DNA from: Dunaliella salina
Lineage: Eukaryota > Chlorophyta > Chlorophyceae > Chlamydomonadales > Dunaliellaceae
Reading direction: 5' to 3'
Length of the DNA stretch: 45,775 bases
Assembly: GCA_002284615.2 (NCBI GenBank)
Contig: MU069577.1
Span: 395,743 to 441,517, forward strand
The translations under genes were made by a program, and so were the position numbers. Each line of letters begins with the position of its first letter. Within the stretch, counting starts at the first letter, position 1. Shown piece by piece: positions 1-10,214 of the stretch. The notes under the pieces are model-generated. The model was not told the origin of the DNA. It saw only the letters and a program-made list of their open reading frames with translations, and made no database searches.

Positions 1-71
<71 letters not shown>
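1..71. repeat. (GT)n then (GC)n microsatellite
   Basis: The window opens inside a pure GT tract that turns into gcgcgcgc before unique sequence. Confidence 0.98.
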
Positions 72-289
72 GCCATGACTAGGAGTCAGTGGCCATGCAT
101 GCAAAATTTGTGAAATAGAGGGTGTGCAGATGAAGGTGCCCGATAACATTTCGAGCTCCCAAGAAAGTTGCTATCCGAGGTGCAACATGGATTTGGGGGA
201 GCTGGAGGGTCCGGCCCAAACTGAACACGTACCTCCCAATTTGTTTTAGCCTCAAGTCAGGCGCCACATCCCTGTGTGATATCCTGCCT
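72..289. other. Unassigned sequence
   Basis: No recognised gene. A 75-codon open frame on the minus strand (79-306) shows no family motif. Confidence 0.5.
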
Positions 290-1375
290 TTTGCCAGCCA
301 GGCCACCTCTGTCCATTCTGAGAATACCTCCAGAAAGCTAGTAAAAAAAGCAATTTTTCAGCGCTGAGCTGGTCCCATTTGGTGAACCCTGCTGCGCGCT
401 AGGTCTGCATGTTTGCGTGCTCAGCCAGCAAAACTCACCCCCTGTGTGCCCTAACCCTCCAGTTGCACCTCCAAGCCTGCAGGTGGACCCCAGGATGGTC
501 CCTGAGTGCACTGGTAGCCACCTGGTGCGAGCTGGCAGGGGGCTGTCCTGGGGGTGCTCCAAAGCCAGTCGAGAGGAGTGATGACGACAGGGAAAGGCTT
601 TCTATTGATATTTAATGAAATTTTGGCGCTTCAGCGGAGTATTTAATGAAATTTTGGCGCTTCAGCGGCCGAACCGAATTTCGAAAATTTCAGCCCTATC
701 CCAAATTCTGGTTATGCTACCTCTTGAAGAATAGATTGAAAACTAAATTGACTCCCTTGCATGTGTGCCCACAAGCAAGAACTTGAGAGAAATTAGCTGC
801 ATTCATTTTGCGGAGCCCAGCAGCTCCTCCCTGGCACCCATCTTCACATCCTTCCTTCCGCGGCGTCAGTGTTGATGCTCACAACCCCAGGCATGAGCCA
901 GGACAGACAGCGGGCGCGGAGGTGGCCTATCAGGGCCTGGCCAGACCTCCCTTGTTATGCGTGCTTGTCCGTGCCATGAAAATCCGACGAGCATCAGGGG
1001 TCCTCCCGACAGCCCAAAATCACTTGCAATATTACCAGCAGGCTTCCGAAACATTCGCTGATGCAGTTTGGGCCTGACTAGGGTCCTTTAAAAAATGGCC
1101 ATTCCCAGGGGTGACCAAGAATTGCAGGTATGAGGCACAACTGATGCTCCTTAATTCCTAAAATATTAATAGAGAAACACCTGTTGCCTCAAACATGCAC
1201 TGGTGTGCCCAAATGAGAGAAATGCATGTTTTTGATGCACAGAGCTCCACCTGAGCCACATCCAGATGCCACCAACATGCCATACAAGACCACTGACCTA
1301 AAGAAGCAACCCCCCCTGCTCAGAAGTGGGTTTGAAAGTGTCCGGCAGTATATCACCCAAATTTGGCATAGGTTG
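290..1375 (+). repeat. Dispersed repeat family A, copy 1
   Basis: This ~1.1-kb segment is homologous along its length to 36713-38115 in the same orientation. Shared blocks include gaaccctgctgcgcgctagg, gccagcaaaactcaccccct, cccagcagctcctccct and aaatccg before cagcccaaaatcacttg. It contains no recognisable coding domain. The second copy carries an insertion that this copy lacks. Confidence 0.8.
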
Positions 1376-1469
1376 TGGCGGCTGACCTCAAGGTAGATCT
1401 GAAAGTTATTGAATACAAATCCTTGATTTGTGTCCTGCAAGGGTGAAATGGGTACGCATGGAGAATGGA

Positions 1470-2175
1470 TGCTGCAATGGGGCCCTCAGTCACAGGGTGA
1501 GTGTAGGAACTCTTTTTAGCGAAAGATTAAGGCACCACTGAAAAACAAACTGTAAAGATTTAGGTTTGTGACAGGGTGACATGAAAAAAGGTTCTCTTTT
1601 GCAAAAGATTAAGGTACCACTGAAAAAAAGAAACTGTAAGGATCTAGGTTTGTTACATGGTGACATGGTTTGTGACATGGTAACATGAAAAAAGGAACTC
1701 TTGTGCAAAAGGTCAAGGCACCACTGGAAAAAAAAACTGTAAAGATCTAGGTTTGTGACAGGGTGACATTGGATGTGCAAGGGGAGACAAGATGCTGCCA
1801 TGGGGCGCTCAGTCAAAGGGTGAGTGCAAGAGCTCTTTTTCATGAATTAAGGAATTGCTTGAAAGAAGGATTTAAAAATTTTAGATTGGTCAAAGTGTGT
1901 CATGGATGTGTATGGGAAGGAAAGATGCTGCTATGGGGCCCTCAGGCATGTGGGCGGGTGAAGGAGCTGTTTTGAGTGAACCCAGAATCATGAAAAATGT
2001 AGGATGGATTTCAATGGGAAGGAATGGCACTGCCATGGGGCCTTCAATCGCAGGGTGAGTGCCCTGGAGGAGTTTGTTGGATCTAGGTGTAAGAAAAGAA
2101 AACATGGATTCTAAGCATGAATAAATACTAGGGAATGGCACTGCCAAGGAGCCCATGGTCATGGGGTAAGTGCAA
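1470..2175 (+). repeat. Tandem repeats with donor-like junction motifs
   Basis: Two nested repeat types are seen. Between 1478 and 1830, units with ggtttgtgacagggtgacat and a poly-A stretch repeat about four times. A second motif of the form atgctgcNatggggcNctcagtc followed by gggtgagtg occurs near 1470-1505, 1793-1830, 1925-1962, 2020-2060 and 2140-2175. Each ends in a splice-donor-like GTGAGTG or GTAAGTG. This resembles the donor-anchored arrays in BBS8, but no parent exon is recognised. Confidence 0.6.
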
Positions 2176-2192
2176 TAGCTGACGATGTAAGG

Positions 2193-2252
2193 TCACAAGG
2201 TTACAAGTAAAAGGAGGCCTTCAGTCAAATCGACTAACTGCTGACTTGCAAG
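2193..2252 (+). repeat. Short dispersed repeat D, copy 1
   Basis: The block containing caaggttacaag, aggcct, cagtcaaatcgact and ctgctgacttg is also found at 43522-43582 (same strand) and 21699-21754 (opposite strand). Confidence 0.65.
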
Positions 2253-2502
2253 CAAGCTCCAATGCTGCTAGGGCAAGCGGTGCTGGTGAGCACACACCAC
2301 TTGGTTTTTGAAGAGAATTTGTGTAGGTGACAGGGTTCAAAATGCGAGAATGAATAGAGGAGGTGCCTCTGGTGCTGACGTTGTAGGTGAGCCTTGCCGC
2401 TGCAATCACACTCGGTCCTGGGAGTGCTGCAAGGGGTTCAACATTTGTGTGTGTTCATGAGTGCCGTGTTCACTGTTTTTGACACTAAATTGATCTGGCT
2501 CG

Positions 2503-3330
2503 ATGGCTCGATCATCTTGCCAAGCTTCATCACCTTGCCAACCTCCATCACCTTGCCAACCTCCATCACCTTGCCAACCTCCATCACCTTGCCAACCTCC
2601 ATCACCTTGCCATGATCGATCACCTTGCATCGATACTAGCCCTCTGCTTAGCTTTGATATGCTCGATCACCTTGCCATGCTCCATCACCATGCAACAAGT
2701 CAAATCCTCTGCTTTGCTACACCAAGCTTGAATACCTCGCCATGATCGATCACCTTGCAACGACACAAGTCATCTGCTTTGCTTGGCCATGCTCCATCAC
2801 CTTGCCATGTTCCATCACCTCGCCATGTTTATCACCTTGCAACAACTCATACGCTTTGCTTGGCCATGCTCCATCACCTTGCCATGTTCCATCACCTCGC
2901 CATGCTCCATCACCTTGCAACAACTCATCTGCTTTGCTTTGCCATGCTCCATCGCCTTGCATCAACACAAGTTCTCTGCTTTGCTTGGCCAGGCTCAATC
3001 ACCTTGCCATGCTCCATCACCTCGCCATGCTCCATCACCTCGCAACAACTAACCTACTTTGCTTTCCATGCTCAATCACCTTGCGACAACACAAGTCCTC
3101 TGCTTTGCTTGGCCATGCTCGGTCACCTTGCAATGTTCCATTGCCTCGCCATGCTCCATCACCTTGCAACGACTCATCTGCTTTGCTTTGCCATGCTCCA
3201 TCGCCTTGCATCAACACAAGTTCTCTGCTTTGCTTGGCCAGGCTCAGTCACCTTGCCATGTTCCATCAACTTATCGTGCTCGAACACCTTGCTGTTCTCA
3301 ATGACCTTGCAACAACACAAGTCCTCTGTT
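2503..3330 (+). repeat. Minisatellite of ctccatcaccttgcca units
   Basis: About 50 copies of a 16-18-bp unit (ctccatcaccttgccaac and variants) are organised from about 2750 into longer higher-order units that also contain acaagtcctctgctttgctt. Frames through it are open only because of the repeat; no protein is proposed. Confidence 0.9.
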
Positions 3331-3409
3331 TTCCTTTGCTGTGCAGGCAGATGGCAACCGCAGGACTGTGGCCTGAGGTGTTCTGTTTATCAGGTGGGCC
3401 TCTGCGTCT

Positions 3410-3870
3410 GCTTGGCTGGTTTGCGCGAGCCATAGGTGGGGTCAAAGCTTTGCACCCATGCTTGTGCAAGGCAACGGCATTGCACTCACGCACCCATAGG
3501 TAGTGCACAAACAGGGATGTGTGGCTGGCTTGTGCAAGGCATAGGTGGGGTCAAGGCACCCATACTGCAAGGCTTCAGCATTGCGCTCTCGCACCCATAG
3601 GCATTGCACAAGCGAGCACGTGTAGCTGGCTTGTGCAAGGCATTCTTGGGGTCAAGGCACTGCACCCATGCTTGTGCAAGGCTACAGCATTGCGCTCTCG
3701 CACCCAGCAGCATGGCACAAACGGGCACGTGCAGCTGGCTTGTGCTAGGCGTACTTGGGGTCAAGGCTTTGTGCCCACGCTTGTGTAAGGCAGAGGCGCT
3801 GCACTCACACACCCTTAGCCATTACACCCATGCTTGGGCAAGACATGGGTAGGGTCAAAGCAATGCACTC
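3410..3870 (+). repeat. ~60-130-bp tandem repeat
   Basis: Three to four diverged copies of a unit contain gctggcttgtgcaaggca, ggggtcaagg, cacccatgcttgtgcaagg and cattgcgctctcgcaccca. No coding assignment. Confidence 0.8.
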
Positions 3871-3879
3871 ACACCTCCA

Positions 3880-4063
3880 AAATCGACTCCCAAACCTGAT
3901 CACTGCTATCCTTCTTCAAATTTTGCTCATTCCAAAACTGTTTTACACAGGGGTCCTGCATGGCAAAAGTTTGTTTCTGCTCGGGTACTGGAAGTGGCAA
4001 GTCCCTGGGAGGCAATTGACTTGCGTAATTTCAGTGCTGTTTACCTTGCTCTGCACTACATGA
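3880..4063 (+). other. Unassigned, hydrophobic open stretch
   Basis: This non-repeated stretch between two arrays is open in one plus-strand frame with hydrophobic content (LITAILLQILLIPKLFY, then KSLFLLGYWKWQ). It includes a possible acceptor tttacacag at 3949. It could be an exon of the same unknown membrane protein as 4628-4851, but I cannot join the two. Confidence 0.25.
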
Positions 4064-4430
4064 TATGATTGTGCCAATTCTTACGTTTGCCTCTCGCACT
4101 GTAACGTCCTGCTTGGTATGATCATACCGCTTCTTTCACTATCCAGTTCTTGGTGCCGCCTCATTCTTTTTGCACCGTACAACGCTTCCTGCACTGCACT
4201 GCTTTACTTGGTATGATTGCACCAGTTCTTGCATGTGCCTCTCGCACAATCCAGGCATTTGCCTCTTGCACTATCCAGGCATTTTCCTCTTGCAGGCATT
4301 TGCCTCTTGCACTGTTTAGTTTTGCTTGGTATGATCGTGCTGCTCCTTGCACTGCCCGATTGTTATTGGTACAAACGTGCCGCTTCTCGCACTGTAGCAC
4401 ACTGTGCGGCACAATCGCATCGATTCTTTG
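4064..4430 (+). repeat. ~70-100-bp tandem repeat
   Basis: Diverged copies of units built from gcttggtatgatcgtgc, cgcttctcgcactgt and tgcctcttgcactatccagg. No coding assignment. Confidence 0.75.
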
Positions 4431-4627
4431 TTTGTTTTGTACAACAACACATGGCTGCTCTCGCATTTGGTAGCAAAGCATGGCTGCGTTTTAGTTGATT
4501 GGTTGAGCAGGTGTCCATGTTATACAACCCAGAGGTCTGCAACTCAAATTGCTGAGTTGATCATACAGAACCTGCATCTTCTTTCACACTGCTGTACACT
4601 TGCGCTGATCCTGTCGTGTGCACACAG

Positions 4628-4851
4628 GGGGCCTCATGATAGTTTACAACATTGCCCTTCTCATCTTTTTCAAAGCCATCCCCGCTGACCATGAGCTGGT
4701 CGTGATACCACACCAGCAGCAAGCCTTGCATCAAGAACAGCCGCAAGCAGCAGCACCTCCACAGACAATAGTGAACGGAGACCTGGCGGCAAAGAACCGT
4801 AAAGATACCCTTACGCAGTCTGTGAGGTCTGATGATTCCACAAGTCGGTGA
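4628..4851 (+). CDS. Possible last exon, unrecognised membrane protein
   Basis: After a good acceptor (gtgtgcacacag|gggg) an open frame runs 222 bases to TGA. It encodes a hydrophobic segment (GLMIVYNIALLIFFKAIP), then a charged and Gln/Ala-rich tail (HQQQALHQEQPQAAAPP) and a Ser/Asp-rich end. This looks like the final transmembrane helix and cytosolic tail of a membrane protein. I do not recognise the family. Upstream exons, if any, would lie within the repeat-rich first 4.6 kb or outside the window. Length and composition could also arise by chance. Confidence 0.35.
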
Positions 4852-6396
4852 TCATTTGTTGTTTGCAGAAGAACACTGGATTATGGTCAACAGTTGAGTG
4901 GTCGAGGGTTTTGGGGGAGAACCACCCAATTGGAATGCCACGCAGTTGAGTGGTTGGTCCCTGATCTGCTTGGAAAAAAGTACTGCATGCTTCCTGGTCT
5001 ATGGGGTTTTCGTGATGCTATTGAGGTGCTCATCGGGCATAGCAGCAACGTAGGAGCAAGGTTCAAAAGCTTCAAATGGAAAATGGTTCTTCTCAGGGGT
5101 GACGTATTTATGGGTATGCACAGGAATTGAGTGTTGTCTCGCAAGGTGTAGGATCATTGGGTTCCTTGCGTCTTCGTCATTGAAAAATCGTTTTTTGCAG
5201 GTAAAATGAGGACAAAATAAGCTAGAAAAAGGTGGAATGTGTGAATGTGTTGCGTGGATTTAGAAGTTGTGTGCTGCATTGCTGGTGCGAGGGGAGTAGC
5301 ACAACCCATCGTTAGATCATGTGCGTATACATGTACAACAAAGCGTTGCGTTGCCTTGGATAAATTTCATTTATGAATGCATATGCTCAGTGCTGACCCA
5401 GGACCAAAAGCAAGCAAATCCAAACAATTTCCCAATCCTTTCTTCAGGATCTGCCATTCTAGTTTGCCTCTTTACACAGTATTGTAACTCTCACTGTAAC
5501 TCCCATTCCCAAGGAGTGGATGTGGAGGGCTGGCCGAGTGTGCGCCTTGCCAGGAGCATTGAAGGCAAGATCTTTGCGACACTGTGTGCATCTGTCAAGG
5601 GATGGGCTGCATAGCTGTACCTGCCCACAAAGGTAGCGGAGATTAAGCATACAAGGAAGGTGCCTTCAACCAAACTAAGCCACCTTTGTGTGACTGTGAG
5701 TGCATCCGTCGGCGTCCTTTTTCATGTATATGCTCAACAACCATGCTCAAGTGGTTGTCTCCCCTATTAAGAGTTGGCTCTGTTGCTTTCATCATGATGC
5801 TGCTTCTCTTTGGATCATTTATTGCGTCACGAGTGCTTGCATGATTGGACATGGCTGGTGTACTCGGCCTCGTCCAGGCGGCAGGGGGTCCCTTGGTTCC
5901 AGCCCTTGTGGCGGTGGGAGCTCTGCTCCTTTTCCTTATTAACGCTTGAGGCGATAACTTCTTGCATAACTTTCCCTTTTTTTCTTGAGCAGGCTAACTG
6001 CGCACGCCTCTACTTGTTGTTGAAAGCCTGTACATCCAGTCTTTCAACAACCTTGCTCTTTCTCTTGACTGACCATGCATTATTTTCGTGCCGTGCTTCT
6101 CCCAGACAGGCTTAGGTGTGAGGATCAAAATGTTTTCCGGCCAAATGTAACCTCTATTCCTTGGTTGATGAAGGGAGTGTTTACTGCCTGCTTTTTTTAT
6201 CCTTTCTGCTGTGTCATTTCTTTCCTTGAATGGGGTAAAAGCTGTGTCACGCAGGGGGGTTTAAGTGTCTTGATTTATGCTTGACGGTGTGATCTGGATT
6301 ATAGGAGAAGGGGATGATTGCGTGACGATCGCTATATCCGCCTACAAGGGCAGCTGAGCGGAAACACAGACCTGGAACTAGACAAGTCTTAGAAAA
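4852..6396. other. No gene recognised
   Basis: Single-copy-looking DNA. A plus-strand stretch from an acceptor-like cttcag at 5449 is open to a TAG near 5612 (VDVEGWPSVRLARSIEGKIF) but has no family I know. TGTAA motifs occur near 5483 and 5494. Confidence 0.4.
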
Positions 6397-6588
6397 ATGC
6401 GTGAAGAGACGTCAACTGTTCAGAAACATGCGCTCATAGTACTACGTAAAGCAAAGGTTCTCCAAGTAAGCACTGAGAAAATGGCACAAGAAGCCTTGAC
6501 CAGAACGCTCATATGTTTGACTCGAAACTCCAGATACCAAGTGCAAGGAGAGAAATGGTCAGATGCAGATTTGCATGATGTTTGGTAA
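6397..6588 (+). other. 63-codon open frame, unknown
   Basis: A plus-strand frame encodes a basic peptide including QKHALIVLRKAKVLQVS and ends at TAA near 6588. No domain is recognised and there are no splice partners. It may be a transposon remnant given the LINE next to it. Confidence 0.2.
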
Positions 6589-7007
6589 GCAGTTTACTTG
6601 AAACGAATTTAAATCAATACCCTGGTACAAAGTAATCGCAAACCTACTGTAGTTTGGCAGATCAGGGTTGTGACAGATAAGTCCACGAGTTTTGAAATGA
6701 AACAATGAGTCTCGTTGTCCTTGTTTAGAAAGAAAGAAAGGATTGTAAGAAGTGTCTCTTCTACCTTAAACTTTAGGTGAACACACGTCTCCTCAGACTA
6801 CACTTCAAATAAAGAAAGAAAAGAAAGCAATGCAGTCAGAGGAACTCTCCCTGCATCAATTAAGGAAGAGGAGAAACGTTGGCTCATAAAGAGCCGTGAG
6901 CCTCCTCCACCACAAGGAAAGAGACAAGGCATCCTAATGGGAATCTGGAGGATTACTAGAAGCACCTGGCTCTAAAACCTCGCTGTGAGATTTACAGGTT
7001 TACAGAT
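6589..7007. other. Probable LINE 3' flank, no gene
   Basis: This A-rich sequence with aaagaaagaaagg runs lies downstream of the minus-strand LINE stop at 7008. It may be its 3' UTR. No poly(A) tail or target duplication was identified. Confidence 0.35.
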
Positions 7008-7620
7008 TTAAATGGGGGGACCATCAGCCGGATTGTTCGCCTGATCGGCCTGTGACTGGTCCTCACCAGCCAACATAATATCCATAAGCTCAGGAATAAA
7101 CAAATAGAGCTTGTCGTTGTGTTGCAAGAGGAAATCATGCACAGCCTGGACACAAACTTGCTGTAATTAAGGTTGTTCCATTAAAATAAACATCAAAAAA
7201 GCAGTTGAACAGGTAAGCATATCTTCTTCTCAAATCACAAACATCTGCGTTTCTGCACGTTGTAAGGGCATGGACTTCATCTTGCATCTCATCACAAGAG
7301 CAGTAATCACACAAGAGAGTTTTGAGAATCCCAAGCCACTGTCTAAACCTTCAGTCTGTGTGCCCTGAGTCTGAAACGGCTAACATTCCTGACGACATGT
7401 TGAGACGGATCCGAATGCATGTGTCTCAGCAAGCGGGCTGGGGCACGCACATTGTGGTCAAAAGGCACTGCAAACAAAGTTTGATAGGTTGCCAATTTAC
7501 TGTAAGATTCCCATGGGTTTACTCCCTCAACATCTCTCCACACTGCCCGCAATCTGTGCCTGAGGTCAGCAGTGAATTCTCAAAGAGGAATAGGAGTACC
7601 CTGCCGCACAGCTTCAACAA
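7008..7620 (-). pseudogene. LINE C-terminal fragment (second LINE type)
   Basis: The minus strand encodes, with frame breaks, the typical tail of a LINE polyprotein. It shows DLRHRLRAVWRDVEGVNPW, LATYQTLFAVPF, NVSRFRLRAHRLKVQT and the zinc-binding module CDYCSCDEMQDEVHALTTC, followed by LRRRYAYLFN. After a frameshift near 7165 come VQAVHDFLLQHNDKLYLF and a TAA at 7008. The motif C-x2-C...QDE-x-H-x4-C matches RT-associated zinc fingers of algal LINEs. The reverse transcriptase domain is absent. The fragment is joined to the LINE remnant upstream in the same orientation. Confidence 0.75.
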
Positions 7621-7732
7621 AGGAATCACAGCGCTGGCTGTGGGAAGTACTCTTGTTTTTGATAGCACGACGTGTGGAAACAAGTTTGTGAGCATAATGA
7701 ACAGAATGGGCATGAAGTTGTTGGGTGGCACG

Positions 7733-8177
7733 TTAGTGATCTAGTCCTGGCTGTTTGAATTGCTTCAGGGTGTGCTCAGTATAAATAGTTCCACCAACAC
7801 CCAGGAGAATAGGGTGAATTGTAACGGCTTTAGCGTTAATAAGTTTACAAAGATCTGCATGCTGCTGCTTTGCCGCGTTCGACTGATGCTCTGGCATTGT
7901 GTCACAGAACTTGATTTCTATTAGGTGCAGATGATGTTCATTTGCATAAAGTTCATGGGGTTGCCTCGCGCGGATAGTCCTGGTAATCCTCTGAGGGGAG
8001 CTGCGCAAAGCATGATGGGAATGGATAGGAGAAACATTGTTAGAAGTATGTTTGGCATTAAAAGGGGTGATCAGAACAGCGTCTGGTCGACTGGAGTTGA
8101 GTCTTTTTCTCTGCGGAAGGTTACGAGGGAAGAAGTAAGCAGGTAAAGTTCTGTTTGAGGCATGAGTAGGGAGGTTG
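7733..8177 (-). pseudogene. C-terminal nuclease-like segment of the LINE
   Basis: An open minus-strand stretch encodes LPTHASNRTLPAYFFPRNLP, SSRPDAVLITPF and later HLIEIKFCDT, then HPILLGVGGTIYTEHTLKQF. The RPD...EIK pattern suggests the PD-(D/E)XK-like endonuclease of site-specific LINEs. This is inference from motif spacing. The same protein text occurs on the plus strand at 12400-12617. Confidence 0.55.
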
Positions 8178-8183
8178 TGCAAG

Positions 8184-8389
8184 GTAAGCCTCGACCGGAG
8201 GTCCCCGAAAGACTGGGGATCAAGGTATCTGCGTGATCCTGCAGTTGCACCTCTCTCAGGAGCGTTAGGTGAAGGAGATAAAACCGGGTTCGAGTCCGGG
8301 TGTGCGGACCTTTGGAGGTTAAATACATTGTTCCTTCCGTGATGCTTGGGGGCTGATCCCGCTTGCGTAGCTGTTCCCTTTTCCCCTTA
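8184..8389 (+). mobile_element. SINE-like insertion, copy 1
   Basis: This 206-bp segment interrupts the LINE reading frame exactly between the residues that are contiguous in the second LINE copy (GSDLxL and xHNL). It is flanked by the direct repeat tgcaag (8178-8183 and 8390-8395). It contains a near-consensus pol III B box/T-arm, ccgggttcgagtccggg, and shares ggggatcaagg, tgatgcttgggg and gatcccgcttgcgtagct with 13376-13600. Confidence 0.7.
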
Positions 8390-8823
8390 TGCAAGTTTAA
8401 ATCGCTTCCTTTGTCTGTGTGGACTAGGCCTGCTCCCACAGGGCTTTTGCTGGGTGCTTTAGTAATCATTCGGCCTGCAATGGTATGGCGTTCAGTTTTC
8501 ATGTTGGAGATGATATGATTTTGGCAGCCTGAGAGCATGTGTAGTGCGCTGTCCAAGTGATGGCAGCCTGGGAGGGGACAAGATGGATCAGCTGACCTTA
8601 TAAAACGGACTGCATGTTTTTGATTCTAGAGGGTGCCTGTGCGGTACTGCAGGATGGTGCGCATGGGTACAGAAATGTTGGGCATATTTTTAAAGGCATT
8701 GCTGATCTTTTTATGTACATGCATGCGGTAAAAAGTTTTGACAATGAGTAGTAATCTGTTTTGGCATTAGCATAACCAAGTTCGTGTTAGGTATGCATAT
8801 GAAATTTGAGAGCATCTTGAAGA

Positions 8824-9270
8824 TTAGGGAGATAGGTGAGCTTCAAGTTGGGGGCAGGTGGGGAACCTGTAGATGTACCTGCGGCAAGCACTCTTTTTCC
8901 TTCTTTGGCAAGCCAAAAAAACGCATGTAAATGGATTTCCGCCAGGACCTGCACCGGGAATCTCAATGTCTATTATGCAGTTGTTGGCTTGATTTGCCTG
9001 ATGTTTCGCAATAGCACTGCACATTCATTTCCAGCGATGCCAGCATGAGCTTTTCCCTTGTAAAGTTGAATATTGGTATGAGAGTCGCTAGTGAGAGATG
9101 AGATCATTTTAAGGACGTCTATTTGGATATGCCTCAGATGTTTCTCAGTAGAGAAGTTGTGTACGTATTTGCTTGAGAGAGGTGAGGGGCACTGTGACCA
9201 AGTTTTTTGCGAGGTATGGTTCCAAGGTCGTAACAGAGGTGGGGTTAGGCAGTGACAAGTTTGGAGTAGG
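8824..9270 (-). pseudogene. RNase H-like segment of the LINE
   Basis: The minus strand shows KAHAGIAGNECA (9020-9060), the usual last motif of LINE RNase H domains. In a shifted frame follow AIAKHQANQANN and an Ile/Pro/Gly-rich stretch. Upstream, to about 9270, the expected DSHTNIQLYKGKAH text is visible but broken by stops. Confidence 0.65.
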
Positions 9271-9279
9271 GTTTGGTTA

Positions 9280-10050
9280 TCATATTTCTATCCCAAGCCG
9301 GAAGGAACACGAATGTAGCAGTGGCCTCTGTGTTGAGATGGCAGAGTAAATGGCATGTTGCAAAGTTCGGATCATAATGGGATGACACACTGAGAAGCCT
9401 GAGAATTTGGATGAGGAGGCATTATGCATGGCACCAAAAAGAGTATCCCAGGAGTCCGCACTCCGAAAGTTTTGGTATTGCGGGTTGTCGTCTTGTGGGG
9501 AGGCCACTGTTTCTTGAGTCACCAAAGCCCATTTTCGAAAGGCATTATAAATGTGAGTTGCAAGGGCTCGTAAACAAGAGTCTTTGATCTTCTTGCTGAA
9601 GTACCTTTTTTCAAGCATGGATTTGCAGGAAAGAAGTCCTTGCAGCCCAATAGCAAAGCTTCCTGGAGCTGGTGTTGTTTTCTCGTGCATACCAGCAAGC
9701 TTAGCCCCATAAGGAGCCCTGTAGAGGGTTTGGAAGCGATTAGGGGAAACCATACCAACATATTTACCTTGCGTATTGTATATGCAAGCCATGCGCGCCG
9801 TGAAGATACCTGGGAGAATGAGGAGGGGAATGGCTGTGGGACCTGTGTCAGATGATGCTGGATGAAAGGATTGCTGATCCGTGTACTCCACAAGGTCAAC
9901 CTCGCGCAGCCAATATTCGCATGAGCCTGTAGGTGTTATGTCTGCTTGAGGATTAGTGGGGTTGATATCAAATGTGATTTTGTTGCACAATTCAGTGTTT
10001 CTGCTGCCACATACTGGTTGCATCGGGTTTTTCAAACCCCTGCCTTTCAA
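9280..10050 (-). pseudogene. LINE-borne domain, possibly PCIF1-like methyltransferase
   Basis: This is the longest non-repeat frame in the window (256 codons). Residues ~183-228 read ASPQ...YQNFRSADSWDTLFGA...KFSGFSVCHP. This recalls the ASPLN...Y...D..FGS...F.GSFEANPPF arrangement of PCIF1-type adenine-N6 methyltransferases. The catalytic NPPF equivalent here is CHPI, so it would be inactive. The first 130 residues include TAIPLLILPGIFTARMACI and VGMVSPNRFQTLY. The assignment rests on pattern memory and is uncertain; the LINE association is safer. Confidence 0.4.
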
Positions 10051-10214
10051 GATTTGAGAGGGTAGAGTCTGCTGTGGGTATGGAGAGGTGAAATTTGCAG
10101 TTGTGCTTCAAACTTAAGCAAGCATTCTTTAAATTAGACCATGTCTCTCTCCTGTTAATCCTCTGGTTCCCAGAAGGGCTTTCAAGTGACCCTTCTGAGT
10201 CCTTGTTTACTAAA
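10051..10214. other. No gene recognised
   Basis: Short spacer between the LINE remnant and the foldback element, probably more LINE sequence. Confidence 0.4.

Larger units (their letters stand above)
7621..10050 (-). pseudogene. Decayed non-LTR retrotransposon polyprotein (first LINE type)
   Basis: Read on the minus strand, three or four frames together carry an ordered LINE-like polyprotein. A methyltransferase-like N part (9280-10050) is followed by RNase H (about 8820-9270), a CCHC-type zinc knuckle CPLPGCHHLDSALHMLSGC (about 8400-8700) and a C-terminal nuclease-like segment (7733-8177). Stops and frameshifts separate them, so the element is dead. A SINE-like insert interrupts it at 8184-8389. 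The reverse transcriptase palm (YxDD) is not present, so the 5' half is missing. The text resembles LINEs I recall from prasinophyte genomes. Confidence 0.75.

Noticed and set aside
2503..3503. 250-codon His/Pro/Ser-rich frame
   Set aside because: Produced by a 16-18-bp minisatellite; other frames over it are equally open.
7322..7744. 140-codon plus-strand frame
   Set aside because: Antisense shadow of the minus-strand LINE tail, which shows recognisable motifs.
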